From Sphingobacteriaceae bacterium (GTDB lineage: Bacteria; Bacteroidota; Bacteroidia; B-17B0; Aurantibacillaceae), in the NCBI GenBank assembly GCA_023251775.1, contig JAHEYC010000008.1, forward strand, positions 1-63,612: a DNA stretch of 63,612 nt. Direction: 5' to 3'. Position numbers and translations under genes: made by a program. Below, piece after piece: positions 14,977-23,617 of the stretch (its first letter is position 1; each line of letters begins with the position of its first letter). The notes beneath the pieces are model-generated. The model was not told the origin of the DNA, made no database searches, and saw nothing but the letters and a program-made list of their open reading frames with translations.

Positions 14977-17520
14977 CTAAAACCCTTCTCCGCCTTGGCC
15001 TTGCATTTCGCTACCGCCTCCGCCTTTTTTACCCATACGTTTGAAGATGGAGGTATCAAATTTACCAAACAAATACGTTAGCGTAAATCTTACATAGCGC
15101 GTTTCTCTTCTGCGACTCATGTCTTGGTAATAATTATTAGTTGTGATATAATACCCAAATTGTTTTGTATTGAACACATCGCTCACCGTTAAGTTGAGGA
15201 TCCATTTCATTTTTATCATTTTGTTCAAACTCACATCCATAAAATATACTTCACGCGATTTTCCGTTAAGTATAGCTTTAGGTGCTTCGTAATTTCCGTT
15301 CACTTGCAATTGCAAACTCCAAGGCAAGGTATAATTCAATCCAACTTTTCCTTTATAACTCCAACCTTGCGACACTGTTTGGGGTTGGCCTTCGATGATA
15401 CCGCTATTCAAATACACATAAAATACATCCACGTTTGCAGTGGTAGTAAATTTCTTTGTCCAGTTCACACGCATTGTATTCTCAAAACCATAACGCCATT
15501 GATCGCGGCCATTCGCAAATGTATTAACCGTAACACTTGGGTTACTGGCTGACTGATATAAATAATTTGAAATGGGTTGTTGGTTATAACGTACGTAAGC
15601 CGACGATAACCAATTTCCTTTTTTGAAAATGTTATTATAATTCACCTCGCTGATATTGATCAACTCCGGTTTTAAAGCGGGATTACCAATTCTATAATTC
15701 CTTGCATCGCTATACATAATGAATGGCATCGCTTGGAAAAAATTAGGACGTTCGATCTTACGACTTAAATTAAATTGGAATTCGTGTTTGCTGCCAATTT
15801 TTTTAGAAAGAAAAACCGAAGGGAAAAAAGCAAACAGCGCGTTATCTTTATTACTTGGGTAATTATAAGTGAACGATAAATTCTTATCCAATAATTTTCC
15901 GGCGTAATAGGTTTGCTCAAAACGCATTCCGCCTTGGTAACCAATGTCCCAAAATGTTTTGCCCGTGTAGGTAATGTAAGCAGCATTCACCATATCATCT
16001 ATAGAATAATTGCTGCTTTGCGTGGTGTCTTTTATTAAATCACCGCTTGGATACTCTTTAACCTCAATATTATTTTCAAATGTAGATTGCTTGCGGTATA
16101 AACGAACACCTGCTTCTACCTTTTTATTATCGGCATAAGGATTCACAAAATCCAATTGAGCGGTATACATACTGTTTGATGATTTACCATGATTTTCTGA
16201 GATCGCCGGTGGTAGATCGTATTTTGCGCCAAAGATGCTGCCCGAATTATTGGTGTTGAATGTGAAAGTAGCAGGCCCGCCACCAAAGTTATAACTTACA
16301 TCGGCCGTTAACTCTTTGTTTTGAGTTGGATAAGTTTTACGATAGGTTAGTTGGGCTGTATGATTTACAAATCCACCTAAGCTCACATTTTGCCGGTTTC
16401 CCCAGTTATCAATTATACCCGAATTATCTTTTGAATAAAAAGTTTGACGATCATCGCTATAAAATAAACCATTCACAAAGTTGTACGCTATCCCAATATT
16501 ATTTCTGTTATTAAGATTGTAATCCATACTCATTCTTGCAAATTGAAAACGATTGCGCGATAGTGTGCTATTGTCTAATCTATAATCCAATGTATTGCCT
16601 GTAGAAAGATAATTATAATCAGTACGTTTTGTATAACCAAATGTTGTGCCTGTCATAGTAGCATTTAAAGAATACATCAACGAAAAATTAAATGGATTCT
16701 CTTTTACATTTATGTTACCGGTGGCCGAGTAACGATCTTGCGTTCCAATATTTCCCATCAACATTCCATTGTATCCGGGCTTTTTACTTTTCTTTAAAAC
16801 AATATTAATGATGCCACCGGTTGCATCGGCCGCAAATTTTGCACTTGGATTCGAGATCACTTCCACACGATCAATAGCATCAGCAGGAATTTGCGCAATG
16901 GTTAATGTAGTTGGTTTTCCGTCGATATATATTTGCACGGCTTTTTCGCGAAGTGTTGCATTTCCATCGCCATCAACCGTAATAGTTGGAATATTCTTCA
17001 ATACATCAATTCCCGTTCCGCCTCTTACCGAAAGATCTTTTTCTACATTATAAACTTTTCTGTCAACACTCATTTGAAATGTTGCTTTTTCGGCCACCAC
17101 ATCTACTTCGCCCAAAAGCTTTTCATCGATCTCCATTTTTATATTCCCAAGATCCTGCTCTAATTTTGCGGGCGCTTGTATATAAACTTTTTGCTCTTGT
17201 GTTTTATAACCAACCTGAGAAACGCGCAATCTAAATCCTCCCATGGCAGGAAGTCCTTCTAAATTAAATTCACCGTTACCTTCGGTAAATCCTCCGGCAA
17301 TGGCGCTATCTTTATTATACCACAACAAAACCACTGAAGCATACTCCACAGGTTTTTTTGTTTTGGCATCAATTACTTTACCATACATACGTCCTTTAAT
17401 ATCTTTCATCATCTTCATCATATCTTTTTGGTTGCCACCGCCACCACCGGGCATTTGAGCAAATAAAGCATTAGAAGTAATAAGTATAAAAAGGCTAAGT
17501 ATCTGTAGAGTTCTGTTCAT
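14977..17520 (-). CDS. Outer-membrane beta-barrel family (TonB-dependent-receptor-like) protein
   Basis: 847 residues from the ATG at 17520 (MNRTLQILSLFILITSNALFAQ signal peptide). After cleavage there is a Gly/Met-rich segment (MPGGGGGNQKDMMKMMKD). A carboxypeptidase-regulatory-like domain follows (GRMYGKVIDAKTKKPVEYAS), then a plug region (IDVLKNIPTITVDGDG... IDRVEVISNPSAKFAADATG) and a long beta-barrel of the OMP_b-brl type. The C-terminus adds a Lys/Gly-rich tail (GKKGGGGSEMQGQGGEGF). It should import an unknown substrate, or serve as a surface protein, with TonB help. The ATG at 17538 lies inside the -7 promoter box, so 17520 is preferred. Confidence 0.88.
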   Translation of the reverse strand: MNRTLQILSLFILITSNALFAQMPGGGGGNQKDMMKMMKDIKGRMYGKVIDAKTKKPVEYASVVLLWYNKDSAIAGGFTEGNGEFNLEGLPAMGGFRLRVSQVGYKTQEQKVYIQAPAKLEQDLGNIKMEIDEKLLGEVDVVAEKATFQMSVDRKVYNVEKDLSVRGGTGIDVLKNIPTITVDGDGNATLREKAVQIYIDGKPTTLTIAQIPADAIDRVEVISNPSAKFAADATGGIINIVLKKSKKPGYNGMLMGNIGTQDRYSATGNINVKENPFNFSLMYSLNATMTGTTFGYTKRTDYNYLSTGNTLDYRLDNSTLSRNRFQFARMSMDYNLNNRNNIGIAYNFVNGLFYSDDRQTFYSKDNSGIIDNWGNRQNVSLGGFVNHTAQLTYRKTYPTQNKELTADVSYNFGGGPATFTFNTNNSGSIFGAKYDLPPAISENHGKSSNSMYTAQLDFVNPYADNKKVEAGVRLYRKQSTFENNIEVKEYPSGDLIKDTTQSSNYSIDDMVNAAYITYTGKTFWDIGYQGGMRFEQTYYAGKLLDKNLSFTYNYPSNKDNALFAFFPSVFLSKKIGSKHEFQFNLSRKIERPNFFQAMPFIMYSDARNYRIGNPALKPELINISEVNYNNIFKKGNWLSSAYVRYNQQPISNYLYQSASNPSVTVNTFANGRDQWRYGFENTMRVNWTKKFTTTANVDVFYVYLNSGIIEGQPQTVSQGWSYKGKVGLNYTLPWSLQLQVNGNYEAPKAILNGKSREVYFMDVSLNKMIKMKWILNLTVSDVFNTKQFGYYITTNNYYQDMSRRRETRYVRFTLTYLFGKFDTSIFKRMGKKGGGGSEMQGQGGEGF

Positions 17521-17535
17521 ATAAGTTTTGCTGTG

Positions 17536-17566
17536 CAAAGTTACCTAGTTTAGCGGCACCCTCAAA
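17536..17566 (-). promoter_or_regulatory. Promoter of the beta-barrel receptor gene
   Basis: On the minus strand TTTG (17563-17566), a 19-base spacer and TAACTTTG (17536-17543) match TTTG-N19-TAnnTTTG exactly. The -7 box ends 15 bases before the ATG at 17520 and overlaps the upstream ATG at 17538, which rules that start out. Confidence 0.82.
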
Positions 17567-17660
17567 ACAATTATACAAATGGCCAAAAAGGAGGTATAAA
17601 GGGGTTTTGGGGACTTTAAAAAGGTAAAAAAACGTTAAATGAAGCGCTTTATTAAGGCCG

Positions 17661-17942
17661 TACCAATATGTCGCCCCTAAAGGGGCTTTGTAAATTGGGT
17701 GTTTGTTTTTTTACCGATATGTCGTCCCTTCGGGACTAATATCAGAGAGCTCAGTCCGTCGTGATAACACAAATTCGTTATTGATTAAATCATTGGTTGA
17801 TCAATTCGGGAACAGTCACGAAGGGACGACATATTGGTAAAACATAAATAATAGTGAAAACGGGATCAGTCCCAGAGGGACGACATATTGGTAATAATAA
17901 ATGATGAGGGAAAAAAAGCCCCGTAGGGGCGACATATTGGTT
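17661..17942. repeat. Cluster of five CGACATATTGGTA hairpin repeats
   Basis: The 13-base box CGACATATTGGTA or its reverse occurs five times: 17661-17673 and 17712-17724 (reverse, the second with one mismatch), and 17827-17839, 17881-17893 and 17930-17942 (forward, the last with one mismatch). Most boxes abut a short hairpin of the type CCCC-N3-GGGG or TCCC-N3-GGGA. The cluster fills most of the gap 17539-17944 and ends two bases from the stop of the T9SS type A gene. The remaining part, 17567-17660, holds no recognisable feature. Confidence 0.85.
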
Positions 17943-17944
17943 AT

Positions 17945-18838
17945 TTACTCAACGATCAATTTATCATTAGTTATCTGACCGGTGGAATTGCTTAATGAAT
18001 AAAAATAAAGTCCTTTTTCCAAACCAGAATTAATTGTTTCTTCCAACGAACTTATTTTTCGCGTTAAAATTAATTGTCCCATACTGTTGTAGATCCGAAT
18101 CTCATTAGCAGGATTAATTTTATCAAATTGTTTAATTGTTAGTTGATCTTTAGATGGATTAGGGAAGATAGAAATTAATCTGTCACTTTGAATTTCAGGT
18201 AAGCTTTCAATATAATCTTCAAAGTGAAGATCATCATACATAAGACCATCTTTATTTGTTTGAATATTATCGCTAATAAAGGAAAATTTATAAAGTACTG
18301 TATCATTATCCTGTATATTAAAAATAGGTCCGAGCTGAGCAATGTTTACATAGAAGTCTTTCCATCCGAATGAATTTCCCGTTAAAGTAGGCTTAGGAAA
18401 CCAGAAAATAGAAGAAGAGTATGTTGTCGCCGTAATTAAATTGATCCACGTTGTACCATTGTCCGGGGAAAATTCAATTTTACCAAAGTCCGTTAGAGTG
18501 TCAGAGTTTACAAAATATTTACCAGCAAGGATAACTGTATGAGGCATAACAAATCCTTGTCCAAATGTCACATTTTTTATAAAAAAGACAGATGTATCAT
18601 TAATTGGATAAGAATTTAATTTATCCGTAACAATTACATTTGATGGAGAATATGCAGCAGTAAATAAAGTCTTTTGGGGATTACCTATTTGCCATTTATT
18701 ACCAGGGTAAGAAGGAATAATAACATGGTTGAAAAATGAAGGGCTCTCAAATGTTAGTGTATAATTGTCAAATAAAAATTGTGCATACGTTGAAGTCGCT
18801 ATAATAAAAAATAGTAAAGTGTGTAATACTTTTTTCAT
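17945..18838 (-). CDS. Secreted protein with T9SS type A sorting domain
   Basis: 297 residues from the ATG at 18838 (MKKVLHTLLFFIIATSTYAQ signal peptide; the upstream in-frame ATGs only add a poor extension). The middle part (about residues 25-205) reads like a single extracellular beta-rich domain, with TLTDFGKIEFSPDNGTTWINL reminiscent of jelly-roll or Ig-like secreted proteins; I cannot assign a family. The C-terminal ~75 residues (ISIFPNPSKDQLTIK to the stop) are a T9SS type A sorting domain. It should be exported through the gliding/T9SS machinery. The WG-repeat gene lies upstream on the same strand. Confidence 0.82.
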   Translation of the reverse strand: MKKVLHTLLFFIIATSTYAQFLFDNYTLTFESPSFFNHVIIPSYPGNKWQIGNPQKTLFTAAYSPSNVIVTDKLNSYPINDTSVFFIKNVTFGQGFVMPHTVILAGKYFVNSDTLTDFGKIEFSPDNGTTWINLITATTYSSSIFWFPKPTLTGNSFGWKDFYVNIAQLGPIFNIQDNDTVLYKFSFISDNIQTNKDGLMYDDLHFEDYIESLPEIQSDRLISIFPNPSKDQLTIKQFDKINPANEIRIYNSMGQLILTRKISSLEETINSGLEKGLYFYSLSNSTGQITNDKLIVE

Positions 18839-18906
18839 TTGCATAAACATTGTCGACAACTAACTAATCAATGCCACATTCCCCTTTTTAAAAGCTTAAT
18901 TGCCTT

Positions 18907-19410
18907 CTAATTTATCTCTTTACCACTTTTGTCAATGAAAGTATATTTATCATTGATCTTTACTCGGGCCCAGCCTCTACGTTCAAAATCAAACGAACCG
19001 ATCTCGTCATATTTTGGAGGAACTATTTCAACGCCATTTTTGTCTATAAAACCTAATTTACCATTAAGCGTTACTTGCGCCCAATTGTTTAAATAAAACC
19101 CAAAAGAACCGATCTCATCATAAATAGGCTTTACCACTTCATTACCTTTTTTATTTATGAAACCAAGTTTACCTTTTACGTTTACTAAGGCCCAGTCATT
19201 TTTAATAAAACCGAACGAACCAATTTCATCATATAACGGTTTTACAACTTCCTTTCCGTCCTTATCAATAAAACCAAGTTTGCCATTAAGCTTAACCGAT
19301 GCCCAATCGTTTTTGTAAAAACCAAATGATCCTATCTCCTCATAGGTTGTTTGTGAATATTGACTTGTGACACACAACAAAGTCAAAATAAGAGTTAGCG
19401 TTGCTTTCAT
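18907..19410 (-). CDS. WG-repeat protein with four tandem repeats
   Basis: A 167-residue protein with a signal peptide (MKATLTLILTLLCVTSQYSQ) followed only by four tandem 37-residue units, each starting YDEIGSFGF or a variant and containing W, then GKLGFIDK. These match the KWG/WG beta-repeat family, with Leu replacing the usual second Trp (KLGF instead of KWGF). Units one to three are nearly the same length; the last is shorter (34 residues) and most divergent. At DNA level it is a 111-base tandem repeat. No T9SS domain is present. Function unknown; WG repeats are thought to mediate binding. Confidence 0.85.
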   Translation of the reverse strand: MKATLTLILTLLCVTSQYSQTTYEEIGSFGFYKNDWASVKLNGKLGFIDKDGKEVVKPLYDEIGSFGFIKNDWALVNVKGKLGFINKKGNEVVKPIYDEIGSFGFYLNNWAQVTLNGKLGFIDKNGVEIVPPKYDEIGSFDFERRGWARVKINDKYTFIDKSGKEIN

Positions 19411-19447
19411 GCTATATGTTTTAAAAATCGTTTTGTAAACGTAACAA

Positions 19448-22400
19448 CTACCTGATCAACGTCACATTCCCCTTCATAAACTGCTCAGTACCGTCGAAAC
19501 ATTTTACTTTTAGGTACCAGCCAAATACACCAACGTCGGCAGGACGGCCTTTATAAACTCCATCCCAACCTACTTTTTTGTCGGAGGTGTCAAAAACTTT
19601 TTCGCCCCAGCGGTTGTACACGGCAAAATAAACTTCTTCTACTTTTATTCCGCGCACAAATAAAATATCATTTTGTCCGTCGCCGTTTGGTGTAAATGTA
19701 TTTGGTATAAATGCATCACCATCTTCGCAACCTTTTAAAACTACTTCTACCAAAACATATAACATTTCCGAACATCCACCTTTAGTTGCAACCACTGTAT
19801 ATTGTGTTGTTCTATCGGGTGTAGCCGTTACGGTATAACCAGTTTTTGGTACAACAAATGTGCTCGGCACCCAATTTACAGTTGCACCGGGATCGCCGTA
19901 ATACACCAATTGGGTTGTCCCTCCCTGCACGACACGTGTTGGTGTTGCATTAGCCGAAATAGTTGAAGCCGATAAAAAATTAACGAACACACTTGTAAGT
20001 AATAAGAACTTACAATTGTTAGAGGTTGTGATCACCACCGAATAACCCGTGCTAATTGTTGGTGTTGCAACAGGATTTGCAATATTAGTTGCGCTTAATG
20101 TTCCAACAGGTGTCCACGAATATGAAACACCACCCGTTGCTAAAAGTTGCGCGCTGCTGCCTTTACAAATTGTACTTGCACTATTAATGCTTAATGGTGG
20201 TGGAACAGGAACTAACAAAACTTGTTTACTTGTGTCGGTACAACCAAATTGATTTGAAACTGTGAGTGTGATCGTAAATGTTCCTCCGTTAGGATAAAAA
20301 TGATACGGATCTTGCAAGGTACTTGTTACAACGGGTAAAGGTTGAAGATCCCAATTCCACGCTGTGATACTTGCTGTGGATGCATCGTAAAAATTTACTC
20401 CGCCACCGCAAGGATTAATACTGTAGGTAAATCCTGCATTTGGTTTTGGATTTACAATTACTGTTGTTGTAAGATCTTGCACACAAGGCGGACTTGCCCC
20501 ATTATGAATAACTGTGACTGTATAGATTGTTGTGGTGGTTGGATTAGCCGCAGGAGTTGAGATGTTGGGATTGCTTAATCCCGTTGAAGGCGTCCACGAA
20601 TAACTTGTTCCCCCACTTGCGGTAAGTGTTGTTACGCCGCCTTCGCAAATAAGTCCGGGAGTTACTGCAGGAGAAAAATAAAATATACTCACCGTTCGCG
20701 TGGCGATGGATGTGCAACCATTAGCGGCGAAGGTTGTGAGCGTGATCGTATAAATTCCACTCGCCGCATACGAATGCGTGGGCGATGTTAATGTTTCTGT
20801 TGGCGATGCATCTCCCCAATTCCAAATAAATGGTGTTGTACTTAAGGTGCCCGCACTATTATTTGTTGTGGCAACTGTACTTCCGCACGGCGCAAAGCTT
20901 GCCGTAAATGCGGTTGTTGGTAAAGGTAAAACGGTAATGAAAGTTACCGAACTATCTTTTACGTTACACGTTCCAGGATCGTTTATTACTAAAGAAACGG
21001 TGTACGTTCCCGGCAAGGTATACGTATATACAGGGTTTGTGACCGTAGTATTTGTTTGTCCGTTACCATAATGCCATGTAAATGTTGCGGCAGAATTTGT
21101 GGACGTATACACATTCGTAAAATTCACGGTAAGCGGCACACAACCCGTAATTGTATTTGTAGCAATGTTCGAAACAGCCACGTTCAAATTAAAATCAATT
21201 TTAAAAACACCGTTATTACAATTGGCTGCTAAGTTTGGTCCGGGCGGAAACGACGTGATCGCATTTGGCCATCCTCCGGGGGAAACAGGAAAATCATCAT
21301 TCCCACCACAACCTGCACAAACCGATTGATATACTTTTCCCGTTGGATCAAAACGCGATGTTCCACCATCCACATGTTCACCGCTGCAGTTTCCGCCAAA
21401 ATAGGTTGCGTAAACTAATGTTGACATGTTCGATGATAATGCCATCAAATAAAAATCGTAACCATTCGGAACAGTTTGATATAATGCATTGGTAGTAGTT
21501 GGCATTCCGTTCAACAAAACTGTATTGGTAATATTTCCTCCCCAACCCGAAATATAAATATTGCCGCAATTGTCAACAGAAAATGCAGAAGGTGAAATAT
21601 CAATACTTGGTTGACTGCTTCCAATTACGGTTGAACGATTGATATTGTTGAGTTGATTATCAAATCGCGCAATGAATTGATGAGAGTTTGCATTGCTATA
21701 CACCGGACCAATGATCGGCATATTACCTTGCGATTGCCCGAACACATAAATATTATAGTTCTTATCTCTTTGAACAAAATACGATTGATCGTAACTGTTA
21801 GTACCAACATAGGTACCTTTTAATATCCCGCTTCCGTTAGAATTTATTTTTACAATATAACCATCGGCTTTTCCACCATTGTAAGCCGTATTATAACAAC
21901 CCGCTTGCGTAGGGAAATCGGTACTAAATGTTCCTCCGGTTACATAGGTATGCATTGAATCTGTTACAATTAATGAATACCCTGCATCGTTCAAAGCACC
22001 GCCCAAATAACTCGACCAAACTAAATTTGTAAGTGAGGGATCAAATTTAAACACAACAGCATCTTGTTTTCCCCCAAGAGAATTATCAAATGCGCTGGCT
22101 GTTACCGGAAAATTGGAAGAACGTGTAGAACTTGCCACGTAAACATTTCCTAATTTATCTAATTGAATTTCTCCTCTAAACTGATCGCCGTAATTCCATT
22201 GCAATGAATCAGGTTTGTATTCGGTTAATGCAAATGGTGTAATATTTAAAACCGGACAAGCAGATGTAGAAAGTCCTGTGTAATTTACCAAGGCATTCAC
22301 ATGATTTACACCATCGTTATCATTTCCGCCAATATAAGTTGAAGCTAATAATTGAGAACCTGCCGCATTGAACTTACAAACATAAATATCTGTTCCATTT

Positions 22401-23539
22401 GCAAATGCTGTTCCGTTGAACACGAACGATAAATTATTTCCGCCATTAAATGTATTATCGAATGTTGTTGGAGGAGTTGGAAAATTGGAAGAACCTGTTG
22501 ATCCGTATAAATATAATTCGTTGCTCGAGTTCACGATCAAACTACTTATCACTTCGCTTCCGTTACCACCTAAGTATGTTGAATAGATCTGCGCTGTTCC
22601 AATAGAATTAAATTTTGTGATCACCACGTCGGTTCCTCCGGCAGGGCCCGCAAATACGTTGGAGTAAGCACCGGCTGTTGTTGGATATCCTAAATTAAAA
22701 ACGGTTCCTCCTGTGTAAAAATTTCCTTGAGGATCGTAGGTTGCTGTCATACCAAAATTATCGGCGGTGCTTCCGCTTTGCGCTGCAAAAACCAAAGTAG
22801 GATCTATCACCAAAGGTTTATTGATATCATAGGGACCTGCAATTTCAAATGTCACAAGATCTCCCGAAACTTTAAATACGCAAGGGATAGACACCGTTCC
22901 GGTTCCTATTTGCTGATAGGCCACCGGTTTTTCTTCGATCACACTTCCAATACTTGTTTCAATAATTAATTTTCCGTCTTTTACTTTTAGTGACTTTGCA
23001 CCTGTATATTTTAATTGAATTGTTTTATAGTCAGCACCAGGCTTCACATAAAAATTATATTTCAGTTGTTTTTCGTTGGTTAAAAATTCAAAATCAATAT
23101 TGGGATATACATTTGGATATACAACGCGTTTAAAATTCAACACTCCCGATTTCCATTTTGTTCTATCAGATCCAATAAAATAATTTTCGTAATACGGTAA
23201 TTGATCGGTGGCTCTGTGCGAAATAGTTTTTGCGCATCCCACAAATTCCATTTGGTACATATGTCCTTTTACCGTTGCATCTCCTCCATTCAATCCAATT
23301 CCACCCGTGTGAAATGTTTTGAATTTTTGATAATCAAAAAGGAAATATGTGAGACGATCTTTTTCGAGGTAAATATTCCCGCTGCTCATCCTCACCATAT
23401 AGTTCACTTGACTTTCCCATTGGCCTTTATTTTCGGTAAATCGTAAGCCCGACTGAGCTTTTGGGGTCATTATTCGTTTTTGGGGAAAAACCGCCAAAGC
23501 TAACAGGGTAAATATCAATAGTAAAGCAGATCTGCTCAT
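19448..23539 (-). CDS. Large SBBP/PKD surface protein with T9SS type B (gliding motility-associated) C-terminus
   Basis: 1363 residues from the ATG at 23539 (MSRSALLLIFTLLALAVFPQ signal peptide). The region after the signal (RFTENKGQWESQVNYMVRM) is the N-terminal domain seen in SBBP-repeat proteins. A long set of beta-propeller-like SBBP repeats follows (FAAQSGSTADNFGMTAT, ASTYIGGNDNDGVN, SSYLGGALNDAG), then at least three PKD domains (for example the stretch ending PVYTYTLPGTYTVSLVINDP). It ends in a type B sorting domain (FIPNTFTPNGDGQNDILFVRG, YNRWGEKVF). It is probably a very large secreted or surface-attached protein, possibly an adhesin. The partial gene at 1-897 is a paralogue. Confidence 0.9.
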   Translation of the reverse strand: MSRSALLLIFTLLALAVFPQKRIMTPKAQSGLRFTENKGQWESQVNYMVRMSSGNIYLEKDRLTYFLFDYQKFKTFHTGGIGLNGGDATVKGHMYQMEFVGCAKTISHRATDQLPYYENYFIGSDRTKWKSGVLNFKRVVYPNVYPNIDFEFLTNEKQLKYNFYVKPGADYKTIQLKYTGAKSLKVKDGKLIIETSIGSVIEEKPVAYQQIGTGTVSIPCVFKVSGDLVTFEIAGPYDINKPLVIDPTLVFAAQSGSTADNFGMTATYDPQGNFYTGGTVFNLGYPTTAGAYSNVFAGPAGGTDVVITKFNSIGTAQIYSTYLGGNGSEVISSLIVNSSNELYLYGSTGSSNFPTPPTTFDNTFNGGNNLSFVFNGTAFANGTDIYVCKFNAAGSQLLASTYIGGNDNDGVNHVNALVNYTGLSTSACPVLNITPFALTEYKPDSLQWNYGDQFRGEIQLDKLGNVYVASSTRSSNFPVTASAFDNSLGGKQDAVVFKFDPSLTNLVWSSYLGGALNDAGYSLIVTDSMHTYVTGGTFSTDFPTQAGCYNTAYNGGKADGYIVKINSNGSGILKGTYVGTNSYDQSYFVQRDKNYNIYVFGQSQGNMPIIGPVYSNANSHQFIARFDNQLNNINRSTVIGSSQPSIDISPSAFSVDNCGNIYISGWGGNITNTVLLNGMPTTTNALYQTVPNGYDFYLMALSSNMSTLVYATYFGGNCSGEHVDGGTSRFDPTGKVYQSVCAGCGGNDDFPVSPGGWPNAITSFPPGPNLAANCNNGVFKIDFNLNVAVSNIATNTITGCVPLTVNFTNVYTSTNSAATFTWHYGNGQTNTTVTNPVYTYTLPGTYTVSLVINDPGTCNVKDSSVTFITVLPLPTTAFTASFAPCGSTVATTNNSAGTLSTTPFIWNWGDASPTETLTSPTHSYAASGIYTITLTTFAANGCTSIATRTVSIFYFSPAVTPGLICEGGVTTLTASGGTSYSWTPSTGLSNPNISTPAANPTTTTIYTVTVIHNGASPPCVQDLTTTVIVNPKPNAGFTYSINPCGGGVNFYDASTASITAWNWDLQPLPVVTSTLQDPYHFYPNGGTFTITLTVSNQFGCTDTSKQVLLVPVPPPLSINSASTICKGSSAQLLATGGVSYSWTPVGTLSATNIANPVATPTISTGYSVVITTSNNCKFLLLTSVFVNFLSASTISANATPTRVVQGGTTQLVYYGDPGATVNWVPSTFVVPKTGYTVTATPDRTTQYTVVATKGGCSEMLYVLVEVVLKGCEDGDAFIPNTFTPNGDGQNDILFVRGIKVEEVYFAVYNRWGEKVFDTSDKKVGWDGVYKGRPADVGVFGWYLKVKCFDGTEQFMKGNVTLIR

Positions 23540-23602
23540 CAAATCAAATATACAAACAAAAGGTAGTTTTTGCAATACGCAGGCCCATTAAACTTATTTT
23601 GT

Positions 23603-23610
23603 TAAATTTG
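23603..23610 (+). promoter_or_regulatory. -7 box upstream of der
   Basis: TAAATTTG fits TAnnTTTG and lies only 7 bases before the ATG at 23618, so the transcript would have almost no leader. No TTTG lies at the standard spacing, which limits confidence. Confidence 0.4.
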
Positions 23611-23617
23611 CAGCCTC

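Noticed and set aside
17661-17942. CRISPR array
   Set aside because: Repeats are in both orientations, unevenly spaced and attached to hairpins; no cas genes are present.
18907-19410. CRISPR-like or minisatellite repeat of 111 bases
   Set aside because: The repeat is within one open frame and encodes WG repeats with a signal peptide.
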